Of a stretch of DNA of 64,000 nucleotides, positions 44,690-52,773 are shown in pieces (within the stretch, counting starts at the first letter, position 1; each line of letters starts with the position of its first letter). Both the position numbers and the translations under genes were made by a program. This DNA is from DASZHJ01 sp035517495 (GTDB taxonomy: Bacteria; Pseudomonadota; Alphaproteobacteria; ATCC43930; CGMCC-115725). Where the stretch lies: the NCBI GenBank assembly GCA_035517495.1, contig DATIYT010000059.1:37813-101812 (forward strand), written 5' to 3'. A model generated the notes under the pieces. The model worked only from the letters and a program-made list of their open reading frames with translations, made no database searches and was not told where the DNA came from.

Positions 44690-46276
44690 TTGACCAAATC
44701 CATCTCTCGGCGCGGGTTCCTCAATCTGGTGGGACGCGCCGGCGGCGCCGCGGCGGTCTACCAGACCATGGCGGCGATGGGCTTGCTCCCCGTCCCCGAG
44801 GCCTATGCGGGCCCGCCTGCATTGGCGCCCCATTCGGGCCGCGGCGTTCACGTGGCGATCCTGGGTGCGGGGATCGCCGGGATGACCGCGGCCTTCGAGC
44901 TTTCGCGCGCGGGCTATCGCTGCACGATCCTGGAGGCGCGGCGCCGCGCCGGCGGGCGCAATTGGACGCTCCGCCGCGGCGATCTCGTCGAGGAGATCGA
45001 TAGCCGGCAGCACTGCGATTTCTCGCGCGGCCCCGAGATCTATCTGAACGTCGGGCCGGCACGCATCCCGCAGCACCACCAGGCGATCCTGGGCTATTGC
45101 CGGCAGTTCGGCGTGGTGCTCGAGCCGCTCGTCAACGAGAACCGCAACGCCTTCTTCCAGAGCGACCGCGCCTTCAACGGCAAGCCCATCCGCCAGCGCC
45201 GGTTCATCAACGACAGCCGGGGCTATATCGCGGAGCTGCTGGCGAAGGCGATCAATCAGCACGCGCTCGACGACGCGCTCACCGGCGAGGACCGGGGCAA
45301 GTTTCTGGCGATGCTGCGGAACTTCGGCGCTCTCGAACGAGGGTCGGGCCAGTACAAGGGATCGTCGCGGCTCGGCTACAGCGAATGGCCGGGTGCCGGC
45401 GACCAGCCGGGAACCGAGATTGAGCCGCTGCCACTCGCGGAACTGCTGAAGCCCAGCTTCGCGTATTTCCAGCTCAATTGGAGCGAGTTCATCGACTTCG
45501 CGCCGACGATGCTGCAGCCCACGGGCGGCATGGACCGGATCGCCCGCGCCTTCGAGGCGCGTGTCCATCCGATGATCCGCTACGGCGCGGAAGTGACGGC
45601 GATCAAGCGCGCGGGCGATGGCGTGCGCATCCTCTATGGCGAGGCGCAGCATGGCGCGCCGCGCGCGCTCAGAGCCGACTATTGCCTCTGCACCATCCCG
45701 CTCACGGTGCTGCGCGAGATCGAGAGCGATTTCTCGGCCGAATTCAAGCAGGCGATCGCGACACCCGGCTATGAGAACGCCATCAAGATCGGCTTCGAAG
45801 CCAAACGTCGTTTCTGGGAAGAGGACGAGCAGATCTACGGCGGCATCTCCTGGACCGAGGACGACATAACGCAGATTTGGTATCCCTCGACCGGTTTTCA
45901 GGGCAAGAGCGGTGTGCTGCTGGGCGCCTATGTCTGGAGCGACGAAGCGGAAAAGCGCATGGGCGCGCTCAGCCCGGACGCGCGTGTAACGGCGGCGCTG
46001 GCGAGCGGCGCCAAGCTGCACCCGAATTATCGGCGCGATCTCGCGCACGGAATCTCGGTTGCCTGGGGGAAGATTCCCTTCAGCCGGGGATCATGGGCCG
46101 AGTGGACCAAGGAGACGCGCGCTGCCGCCTACGCGACGCTCAATCGCGGCGAGCCGCCGATCTATCTCGCGGGCGAGCACCTGAGCTACGTGACGGGATG
46201 GCAGGAGGGCGCCGTGCTCTCGGCACACGCAGCGGTCAAGGCGATCGACGCGCGGGTGAGGGCGAGGAAGGCGTGA
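44690..46276 (+). CDS. Tat-exported flavin monoamine oxidase family protein
   Basis: A 528-residue FAD oxidase with a twin-arginine signal (SRRGFLNLVGRAGGAAAV) ending near AYA. The FAD motif is VAILGAGIAGMTAAFELSRA followed by EARRRAGGRNWTLRRG. The C-terminal flavin block is IYLAGEHLSYVTGWQEGAV, in which the Trp belongs to the amine-oxidase aromatic cage region. The start is TTG at 44690, as no in-frame ATG precedes the Tat motif. Likely oxidises an amine or L-amino acid in the periplasm. Not obviously in an operon. Confidence 0.9.
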   Translation: MTKSISRRGFLNLVGRAGGAAAVYQTMAAMGLLPVPEAYAGPPALAPHSGRGVHVAILGAGIAGMTAAFELSRAGYRCTILEARRRAGGRNWTLRRGDLVEEIDSRQHCDFSRGPEIYLNVGPARIPQHHQAILGYCRQFGVVLEPLVNENRNAFFQSDRAFNGKPIRQRRFINDSRGYIAELLAKAINQHALDDALTGEDRGKFLAMLRNFGALERGSGQYKGSSRLGYSEWPGAGDQPGTEIEPLPLAELLKPSFAYFQLNWSEFIDFAPTMLQPTGGMDRIARAFEARVHPMIRYGAEVTAIKRAGDGVRILYGEAQHGAPRALRADYCLCTIPLTVLREIESDFSAEFKQAIATPGYENAIKIGFEAKRRFWEEDEQIYGGISWTEDDITQIWYPSTGFQGKSGVLLGAYVWSDEAEKRMGALSPDARVTAALASGAKLHPNYRRDLAHGISVAWGKIPFSRGSWAEWTKETRAAAYATLNRGEPPIYLAGEHLSYVTGWQEGAVLSAHAAVKAIDARVRARKA

Positions 46277-46305
46277 GGGTTGCGCTGCGACAAGCAAGCG
46301 ATCAC

Positions 46306-46557
46306 ATGGGCAAGCATCTCTGCAACGTTGAATACGAGGACGGAATGAAGAAGAACGCCGCAGAAGCTATAAGGGATTTGTCACTCGGTGCGATCACCAA
46401 CCTGTCGAAGCTTCTCACCGTCGGCAAAGATCAGTGCACGCCCGAGGAATTCGCCACGCTCAAGAAGGGCGTCGCCATCGCCATTGGTCAAATTCAAACG
46501 GAGATATTGTCGGTCGTCTGCTCGCAATATTCGGAACTTGATGACCTGAAAACATGA
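46306..46557 (+). CDS. Small hypothetical protein
   Basis: An 83-residue acidic helical protein, not recognised. It contains EAIRDLSLGAITNLSKLLTV and ends SQYSELDDLKT. A second start, ATG 46345, has GAGGA 4 bases upstream and would give 70 residues beginning MKKNAAEAIRD; it may be the true start. It lies 29 bases behind the amine oxidase gene in a stretch that becomes more AT-rich. No signal peptide or membrane segment. Confidence 0.55.
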   Translation: MGKHLCNVEYEDGMKKNAAEAIRDLSLGAITNLSKLLTVGKDQCTPEEFATLKKGVAIAIGQIQTEILSVVCSQYSELDDLKT

Positions 46558-46597
46558 TGTAAATCATGGTCCTCACCCCATTAGGAAGGGAACGAAA

Positions 46598-47002
46598 TCA
46601 ACTCTCCGATATCAGCCGAAAAATGTCTTCGATCGACGTGACCACCTGCGCCGGCCCCAGTCCCTTGATCATGCGCGGCGGGAGGTTCTCACCAACGGAT
46701 TGATCAGTCACGATGGGGCCAGGGGCGCCTGGCCAATAGAGCGTACTCGAAGTCTCCCGCAGCAGATTGAGCAGCGCGGGCCAGAAGGGATGATCGCCTC
46801 CCGGCGGCCGGTTGACGGCAAAGTTCACGACATCGGGAGCGACGTCGTCGAGCTGAATGACCGCCGCAGAATCGGCCACCTTCCACCTAGTCGGGTCCGA
46901 CATATCGGCAAAGCTGCCGAACGCCCGCTCGATTAGCGCACGAGAAATCGGTCGTGGTTGCCCATTTTTTTCGAACGCACCAATGTAGATATCGAAGCTC
47001 AT
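46598..47002 (-). CDS. Probable immunity protein for the upstream nuclease toxin
   Basis: A 134-residue cytoplasmic protein starting MSFDIYIGAFEKNGQPRPIS. It belongs to a family of hypotheticals I recognise by the MSFDI-x-x-x-F start and the block TVNRPPGGDHPFW / TLYWPGAPGPIV. No enzymatic motif is seen. The start follows AGGGAGG by 7 bases, and the out-of-frame end of the toxin gene stops only two bases before the ATG, the normal coupling for toxin-immunity pairs. Function as immunity protein is inferred from position. It is not clearly Imm52, the family often quoted with this toxin fold. Confidence 0.65.
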   Translation of the reverse strand: MSFDIYIGAFEKNGQPRPISRALIERAFGSFADMSDPTRWKVADSAAVIQLDDVAPDVVNFAVNRPPGGDHPFWPALLNLLRETSSTLYWPGAPGPIVTDQSVGENLPPRMIKGLGPAQVVTSIEDIFRLISES

Positions 47003-47004
47003 TA

Positions 47005-47268
47005 TCAGGCCTCCCTGTTCGTGAAAGTTCGATGGATTGACCGGTGCGCGAATCCAGCGGGTGCTGGTCCGCGAAACCAGGGGATAACGATCCAACTTTT
47101 CAAATACTCGATTGGCATCCAGAAGACGTGAATGTTGGTGAACTCGTTCTCTTTCGCATACCAAGCAAAATAATCCGCTGGGCCCTGTTCGGCGAAATAC
47201 CATTCGACCTGTCGCGGACCGGCGGCTTGCGATTGCCGCTCCATTTGCGCTTCGAGCTTTTTAACGTC
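47005..47268 (-). pseudogene. Out-of-frame C-terminal part of the Tox-REase-5 toxin
   Basis: About 87 codons reading DVKKLEAQMERQSQAAGPRQ, then VEWYFAEQGPADYFAWYAKE and NIHVFWMPIEYLK. The RQ-x2-AAG-x2-VEW-x-FAE pattern is the conserved end of the restriction-endonuclease-fold toxin 5 domain, whose beginning lies in the other frame upstream. Removing one base near 47,269 joins the two frames. The segment keeps full coding character to its TGA at 47,005-47,007, two bases from the immunity start, so decay, if real, is recent; programmed frameshifting or a sequence error are alternatives. Confidence 0.7.
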
Positions 47269-48505
47269 CCGTGTACCAGTCTCTCCACAGATCCGGGGAC
47301 ATCGGCTCGTCTTCGTCCCAGTCGTCCATTGCCCGGGCGTAGCCGGGACCTTTGGCCTCAAGCAAAGTTCCATCAATTTCTCGGCATCCGTCGAACATAA
47401 CGTCGTTGAACAGCACACCGAGCCCCGGCGGTAATCCCGTGACACGCATTTGATATTCCATGGCGCGCGGCGACTTGTATCCTGGACGATCCGGGCCCGG
47501 GTCGGGACAGAGTTGCGGCTCGTCCTTGGCGATCGACCTGGCCCGCGCCGCAGCTTGAGCGTCCGAATCGGCATCGGAGTCTTCTTCTGCATCTTGATCG
47601 CGCCGCCGCCGCGGGCCACGCATGGCAAGCGCGGTGATTGCGGTGGGATCGGCAACGAAGCCGTTTTCGATACCGAGGTCCTGGGCGACAACATTGCCCT
47701 GCTCGTCGCGGTAATAGTGATCGGCGCCCGGATAACCTTCGTAGATTTTCGTGCGATTGCCATCTTCGTCCACGCGATAGAGCGTAAGCCGACCCTCCAT
47801 TCGCTCGTACGCGATATCGGGATTGTCAGGGAGCGTGCCCTGTGATTCGAGGCCGCCGCTGCGATTGCCGGGAATCAGAATCAACCCGCCGGCCAGCGTG
47901 AAGACGTTCAGGCCTGCGGCGATGCGTGGAAGCAAAGCCAGTGCATCGGCTGTCCATATTCTCCAAGCGCTAAACAGATCGCTGCCTATATCCGTGGCGA
48001 CTGATGCAACTGTAGTCCCCGCGACAGTTTCTGTTAGCTCTCTGCCGGTATCTGTGGCGACGGGAGCAGCTGTTGTCGCAACAGCAGCTCCTGCCGAAGT
48101 GCCACCGCCTTCACTCGTCCATTCACCACGTGCATTCCGGGGTTCGTCGGGGTTGAAACCCTCTTTGATCAGTTTGTCCGCGATCGCGAGGCGGCGGAGC
48201 ACCGGGTCATTGAATCTGTTCAGCGGAACTTTCAGCCCGAGCTGATCGGCTTTCAGCTTTCCGCCTCGTGCCACGTCGCTTTCAATCCGACGGCATAGGG
48301 TAAAGAACGGATTTTGATCAGCCTCGCCTTCGAACGCGAAGCGCGCGATGGGCTCGGTCGGTGCAAATCCCATGAGAAGATAGCCGACGGGCGTGCGCCG
48401 CACCCAAATGCGGTCGCGCTGCACACTATTCCCATCGGTGACGATGAGCGCGTTGGCCCGCTGCGGCGCGCGCTCAGGTGCGCCGCGCCTTTTCTCGAAC
48501 CCCAT
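47261..48505 (-). CDS. Polymorphic toxin with Tox-REase-5 nuclease domain (frameshifted)
   Basis: 414 residues before a premature TAA. The N-terminal 130 residues are not recognised and end in NPDEPRNARGEWTSEGG, a linker seen before many alphaproteobacterial toxins. A hydrophobic stretch near residue 205 (GLNVFTLAGGLILIP) and a Gly/Asp-rich part (GYPGADHYYRDEQGNVV) follow. The nuclease domain starts at YQMRVTGLPPGLG and holds FDGCREIDGTLLEAKGPGYA, the D...ExK core. Its final helix lies in another frame. GGAGG stands 9 bases before ATG 48505. A LexA-type box lies in its promoter. Confidence 0.8.
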   Translation of the reverse strand: MGFEKRRGAPERAPQRANALIVTDGNSVQRDRIWVRRTPVGYLLMGFAPTEPIARFAFEGEADQNPFFTLCRRIESDVARGGKLKADQLGLKVPLNRFNDPVLRRLAIADKLIKEGFNPDEPRNARGEWTSEGGGTSAGAAVATTAAPVATDTGRELTETVAGTTVASVATDIGSDLFSAWRIWTADALALLPRIAAGLNVFTLAGGLILIPGNRSGGLESQGTLPDNPDIAYERMEGRLTLYRVDEDGNRTKIYEGYPGADHYYRDEQGNVVAQDLGIENGFVADPTAITALAMRGPRRRRDQDAEEDSDADSDAQAAARARSIAKDEPQLCPDPGPDRPGYKSPRAMEYQMRVTGLPPGLGVLFNDVMFDGCREIDGTLLEAKGPGYARAMDDWDEDEPMSPDLWRDWYTGR

Positions 48506-48546
48506 CTCGTGAAGCCTCCGCCGATGCGTTATTAATTTGTTGCCCG

Positions 48547-48575
48547 TCCATAGAACATAACGAGAACAATGTCAA
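48547..48575 (-). promoter_or_regulatory. Promoter of the toxin-immunity operon
   Basis: On the minus strand TTGACA (48575-48570) is followed after exactly 17 bases by TATGGA (48552-48547), a -35/-10 pair with a perfect -35. Transcription would begin near 48,540, leaving a 35-base leader with a GGAGG site before the toxin ATG. The region is clearly more AT-rich than the chromosome around it. Confidence 0.65.
48553..48567 (-). promoter_or_regulatory. LexA-type SOS box (GTTC-N7-GTTC)
   Basis: GTTCTCGTTATGTTC on the minus strand is an exact match to the direct-repeat LexA site GTTC-N7-GTTC used in alphaproteobacteria. It fills the spacer between the -35 and -10 hexamers, where bound LexA would block RNA polymerase. 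Confidence 0.7.
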
Positions 48576-48765
48576 TAGAAAAACCTCCCTCCATACTCTC
48601 TTTGGGTCGGACAACCGCCTGACGTTCCCGGTTGCTAGATCGACCACCAGGCCCGACAAGGATGGCAATGAGTGTCTGTGGCAGTGAGCTCTCACCGCCT
48701 CACAGTCTCATTGTGATTCCCAAATCTGCGGACCGTAGACGATAGCTAACCGAGACCTTAGCACC

Positions 48766-50436
48766 TCACCCGCCAACGCTCGGCAGCTTCAACCCGTGCT
48801 CGCGAGCGCACTCGATCGCGTCCTCGTAGCCCGCGTCAGCGTGGCGCATCACACCTGAAGCTGGGTCGTTCCAGAGCACGCGCTCGATGCGGCGCGCGGC
48901 GTCATGCGTGCCGTCGCAGACCATCACCATCCCCGCATGCTGCGAGTAGCCCATGCCGACGCCGCCGCCGTGGTGCAGCGAGACCCAGGTAGCGCCGCTC
49001 GCGCAATTCAAGAGCGCGTTCAGCATCGGCCAATCGGAAACCGCGTCGGAGCCGTCGCGCATCGCCTCGGTCTCGCGGTTGGGACTGGCGACCGAGCCTG
49101 AATCGAGGTGGTCGCGGCCGATCACGATCGGCGCCTTGAGCTCGCCTTTCGCCACCATCTCATTGAAGGCGAGGCCGACGCGATGGCGATCGCCCAATCC
49201 CAACCAGCAGATGCGCGAGGGCAGGCCCTGGAACTGGATTTTGGTTTTCGCCATCTCGAGCCACCGATGGAGATGCCGGTCGTGGGGCATCAGCTCCTGA
49301 ACCTTGGCGTCGGTTTTGTAGATGTCCTCGGGATCGCCCGAGAGCGCCACCCATCGGAACGGCCCAATGCCGCGGCAGAACAGCGGGCGGATGTAGGCGG
49401 GAACGAATCCGGGGAAGCTGAACGCGTCGAGCACGCCGTCATCGTGCGCCATCTGGCGGATGTTGTTGCCGTAGTCGACTGTCGGAATCCCCTGGGCCTT
49501 GAACGCCAGCATGGCGCGCACTTGAGCCGCCATCGAGTGCTTGGCCGCGACCGCCACCGCCTCGGGATCGCTTTGGCGCCGCTGCTCCCACTGCGCGAGC
49601 GTCCAGCCCGCCGGCAAATATCCGTTCATGGGATCGTGGGCCGAAGTCTGGTCGGTCACGAGATCGGGGCGCACGCCGCGGCGGACCAGCTCGGGAAAGA
49701 TCTCGGCGGCGTTGCCGAGGAGACCCACGGATAGCGGCGCGCGCGCGGCCTTGGCGCGCTCGATCATCGCGAGTGCCTCGTCAAGGTTCTCCGCGCGGCG
49801 GTCGAGATAGCGCGTCTTCAAGCGCATCTCGATGCGCGACGGCTGACACTCGATTGCCAGCAAGGATGCGCCGGCCATGGTGGCGGCGAGCGGCTGCGCG
49901 CCGCCCATGCCGCCGAGACCGGCGGTCAAAATCCAGCGTCCCGAGAGATCGCCGCCATAATGTTGGCGGCCAGCCTCCGCGAAGGTCTCGTAGGTTCCCT
50001 GCACGATCCCTTGGCTGCCGATATAAATCCAGGAACCCGCGGTCATCTGGCCGAACATCATGAGCCCCTTGCGGTCGAGCTCGTGGAAATGCTCCCAGGT
50101 CGCCCAATGCGGCACCAGGTTCGAATTGGCGATCAGTACGCGCGGCGCGTCGGTGTGCGTGCGAAAGATGCCGACGGGCTTGCCCGACTGCACCAGCAAG
50201 GTCTCGTCGGCTTCGAGTGTTCGGAGCGACGCACAGATTCGATCGAAGCTGTCCCAATTGCGCGCTGCACGGCCGATCCCACCATAGACCACCAGCTCCT
50301 GCGGTTTCTCGGCGACCTCGGCATCGAGGTTGTTCATGAGCATGCGCAGCGGCGCCTCGGTCTGCCAGCTCTTGGCGCTGATCGCGGACCCACGCGGCGC
50401 GCGGATGATGCGTTGGTTCGCGGGAATCTGGGTCAT
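48766..50436 (-). CDS. hutU: Urocanate hydratase
   Basis: Second step of histidine degradation: urocanate to imidazolonepropionate using tightly bound NAD. The 556-residue protein shows VVYGGIGRAARNWDSFDRI, the NAD site ILTAGLGGMGGAQPLA and the conserved WVSLHHGGGVGMGYSQHAGM near the C-terminus. Full length for the family. No hutH, hutI or hutG adjoins it. A ureohydrolase gene is divergent, but its motifs look agmatinase-like. Confidence 0.96.
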   Translation of the reverse strand: MTQIPANQRIIRAPRGSAISAKSWQTEAPLRMLMNNLDAEVAEKPQELVVYGGIGRAARNWDSFDRICASLRTLEADETLLVQSGKPVGIFRTHTDAPRVLIANSNLVPHWATWEHFHELDRKGLMMFGQMTAGSWIYIGSQGIVQGTYETFAEAGRQHYGGDLSGRWILTAGLGGMGGAQPLAATMAGASLLAIECQPSRIEMRLKTRYLDRRAENLDEALAMIERAKAARAPLSVGLLGNAAEIFPELVRRGVRPDLVTDQTSAHDPMNGYLPAGWTLAQWEQRRQSDPEAVAVAAKHSMAAQVRAMLAFKAQGIPTVDYGNNIRQMAHDDGVLDAFSFPGFVPAYIRPLFCRGIGPFRWVALSGDPEDIYKTDAKVQELMPHDRHLHRWLEMAKTKIQFQGLPSRICWLGLGDRHRVGLAFNEMVAKGELKAPIVIGRDHLDSGSVASPNRETEAMRDGSDAVSDWPMLNALLNCASGATWVSLHHGGGVGMGYSQHAGMVMVCDGTHDAARRIERVLWNDPASGVMRHADAGYEDAIECAREHGLKLPSVGG

Positions 50437-50509
50437 GGCATGCTCCCATGCATTGCTTGCAGAAGAATGCTACGGGCAACTTTGGAACGGAAGGGTCTCG
50501 GTTCCCGAG

Positions 50510-50605
50510 ACACAGATGGACGCCGATGAACACAAGCGGACACACGCCGAGAAATGAGCGCAAAAGCTTAGCTGTGCATCCGTGTACATCGAAGTTCATC
50601 CGTGT
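50510..50605. repeat. Inverted pair of a dispersed-type intergenic repeat
   Basis: ACACAGATGGACGCCGATGA then ACAC (50510-50533) is inverted at 50582-50605 (complement ACACGGATGAACTTCGATGT then ACAC), 19 of 24 bases matching. This repeat type (ATCCGTG-x-ACATCG) is recalled from many unrelated genomes. It lies in the divergent hutU/agmatinase promoter region. Confidence 0.5.
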
Positions 50606-50668
50606 ATCCGCAAAACATGGGAAGAGCTATTATTTCCCGATCCGATTTCGGACTCATGGACCCCGCTC

Positions 50669-51634
50669 ATGAAACGAGATTACATCTATCCCGAGTACGC
50701 CGATCCCATGGTGCGGCCGCGCTATACCGGCATTGCCACCTTCATGCGCACGCCGCTCGTGGAGGATCTCTCGAAAATCGACATCGCGCTCGCCGGCATT
50801 CCCTTTGACGGCGGCGTCACCAACCGGCCGGGCGCGCGGCACGGACCCCGAGAGATACGCAATCAATCGAGCATGATGCGGCGCGTCAACCAGGCAAACA
50901 AGATCGACCCCTACGCACTCTGCCGGATCGCCGATGTGGGCGATGCCTGGGTCGAGAAGCCGTTCGAGCTCAAAGGCGCGCTCGAGGAGATCGCGGCGTT
51001 CTATGGCGGACTGCACGAGGCGGGCGTGGCGCCGGTCTCGGCGGGCGGCGATCATTCCGTGACCCTGCCGGTGTTGCGCGGCATCGCTCGGCACCGGCCG
51101 GTCGGCATGGTGCATTTCGACGCGCATTGTGACACCGGTGACGACTATCTGGGCTCCAAGTTCCATCACGGGGCGCCGTTCCGCCGGGCGGTCGAGGAAG
51201 GACTGCTCGATCCCAAGCGCGTGATCCAGATCGGCATACGCGGCGCCGTCAACGATCCCAACATCTGGAAGTTCAGCCACGACAGCGGCATGCGCGTCGT
51301 CTACATGGACGAGTTCTATGAACGCGGACCCCGATCGGTGATCGCCGAGGCGCGTCAGATCGTCGGCGACGGCCCCACCTATATCAGCTTCGACGTGGAT
51401 GGCCTCGATCCCGTCTATGCCCCCGGAACCGGTACGCCCGAATGCGGCGGGATCACCGTGCTCGAGGCGCAGATCATGTTGCGCGAGCTGCGCGGCTTGA
51501 ACCTGGTGGGCGGCGACGTGGTGGAGGTGGCGCCGCCCTTCGACCCCACCGGCGGCACCGCGCTGGTGGGCGCGACACTGATGTACGAAATCCTCTGCGT
51601 CGTCGCTGACGCGGTGGCGCGGCGGAAGGGATAG
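50669..51634 (+). CDS. speB: Agmatinase-family ureohydrolase
   Basis: A 321-residue binuclear manganese ureohydrolase. Metal motifs are SAGGDHSVTLPVL, GMVHFDAHCDTGDD and SFDVDGLDPVYAPGTGTPE. All His and Asp ligands are present. Size and DAHCDTG wording match proteobacterial agmatinase and guanidinobutyrase groups; substrate cannot be fixed. Because hutU is divergent, a formiminoglutamase-like role was considered, but no hut cluster is present. Start ATG 50669 is chosen; the frame extends 29 codons into the repeat region. Confidence 0.85.
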   Translation: MKRDYIYPEYADPMVRPRYTGIATFMRTPLVEDLSKIDIALAGIPFDGGVTNRPGARHGPREIRNQSSMMRRVNQANKIDPYALCRIADVGDAWVEKPFELKGALEEIAAFYGGLHEAGVAPVSAGGDHSVTLPVLRGIARHRPVGMVHFDAHCDTGDDYLGSKFHHGAPFRRAVEEGLLDPKRVIQIGIRGAVNDPNIWKFSHDSGMRVVYMDEFYERGPRSVIAEARQIVGDGPTYISFDVDGLDPVYAPGTGTPECGGITVLEAQIMLRELRGLNLVGGDVVEVAPPFDPTGGTALVGATLMYEILCVVADAVARRKG

Positions 51635-51689
51635 GCCTCAACGCATCGCCCGCGCCGGCGCCTCGGGCGATTTGACCCGCATTGCGAGT

Positions 51690-52715
51690 TCAGGCTGGGC
51701 GCCGCGCAAAGGCCTCCAACAAATGTCGCGCGGCCGCGAGCGGAATCTCGCTGCCGGCCACTACCGCCGCCTCGAGCCGCGCCAATTCCGGCGCGACTGC
51801 GGGATCGGATCGGAAAATCTCGATGAGCCCGGCGCCGATCTCGCGCCAGAGCGCGGCGCGCGCCTGTTCGGCGCGACGGCGGGCGCGTTCGCCGCTCGCC
51901 GTCATCATCGCGCGGTGACGCTCGACGAGGTCCCAGACCTCGGTGATTCCGGTGCGCTCGAGCGCCGAGACCGGCCGTACTTCCGTGCGCCATTCGGCGA
52001 TGGCGGGCCGCAACAGTTGCAGCGCATGACGATATTCCGCGACCGCGCGGATCGCAGCCGGCCGCAGATCGCCGTCGGCCTTGTTCACCAGGATCAAATC
52101 GGCAAGCTCGACGATGCCTCTCTTGATGCCCTGCAGTTCGTCGCCCGCGCCCGGCGCGAGCAGCAGCAGGAACATGTCCACCATCTCGGCGACCGCGGTC
52201 TCGGATTGTCCGACACCCACGGTTTCGACAATCACCACGTCGAATTGGGCGGCTTCGGCGAGCAAAATCGCCTCGCGCGTGCGCCATGCAACGCCACCGA
52301 CGGCGGTGCCCGCGGGCGAGGGCCTGATGAAGCAGCGGGGATCATTGGCAAGCGCCGCCATCCGCGTCTTGTCACCGAGGATCGAACCGCCGCCGCGCTT
52401 GGAGGATGGATCGATCGCCAGTATCGCGAGGCGGTGGCCGCGATCGAGCGCGGCGAGGCCGAAGGCCTCGATGAAGGTGGATTTGCCAACCCCCGGCGCG
52501 CCGGTGATGCCGAGTCGGAGCGAGGCATCGCCCGCCGGAAGCCGCATTTCCGAGAGCAGCGCTTCGGCGGCGCGCCGATGATCGGAGCGCGTCGATTCGA
52601 CCAGCGTGATCGCGCGCGCGAGCGCGCGGCGGTCGCCGCTTCGCAAGGCCGACGCCAATGCGGTCGTGTCCGGGGTCTTTTCCCCCTTGGGCGTGGAGCT
52701 CGGCTTACCCCTCAT
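51690..52715 (-). CDS. meaB: Methylmalonyl-CoA mutase-associated GTPase MeaB
   Basis: A 341-residue G3E P-loop GTPase that guards and loads adenosylcobalamin on methylmalonyl-CoA mutase. Walker A is LGITGAPGVGKSTFIEAFG. Other family blocks are LAIDPSSKRGGGSILGDKTR, VETVGVGQSE and ILVNKADGD. Start ATG 52715 is the most sensible, though no strong ribosome site is seen. The mutase genes are not in the window. It lies 58 bases behind the ABC transporter gene on the same strand. Confidence 0.93.
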   Translation of the reverse strand: MRGKPSSTPKGEKTPDTTALASALRSGDRRALARAITLVESTRSDHRRAAEALLSEMRLPAGDASLRLGITGAPGVGKSTFIEAFGLAALDRGHRLAILAIDPSSKRGGGSILGDKTRMAALANDPRCFIRPSPAGTAVGGVAWRTREAILLAEAAQFDVVIVETVGVGQSETAVAEMVDMFLLLLAPGAGDELQGIKRGIVELADLILVNKADGDLRPAAIRAVAEYRHALQLLRPAIAEWRTEVRPVSALERTGITEVWDLVERHRAMMTASGERARRRAEQARAALWREIGAGLIEIFRSDPAVAPELARLEAAVVAGSEIPLAAARHLLEAFARRPA

Positions 52716-52773
52716 CGGTGCCGTTGTTCGTGGCGCCGGCTTCGTCCGGCATTCTTCTCGGTCGAGATCATCC

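Noticed and set aside
48474..48695. 73-codon minus-strand frame across the SOS-type promoter
   Set aside because: It contains the promoter and LexA box themselves and has no ribosome site. The toxin start with GGAGG explains the region better.
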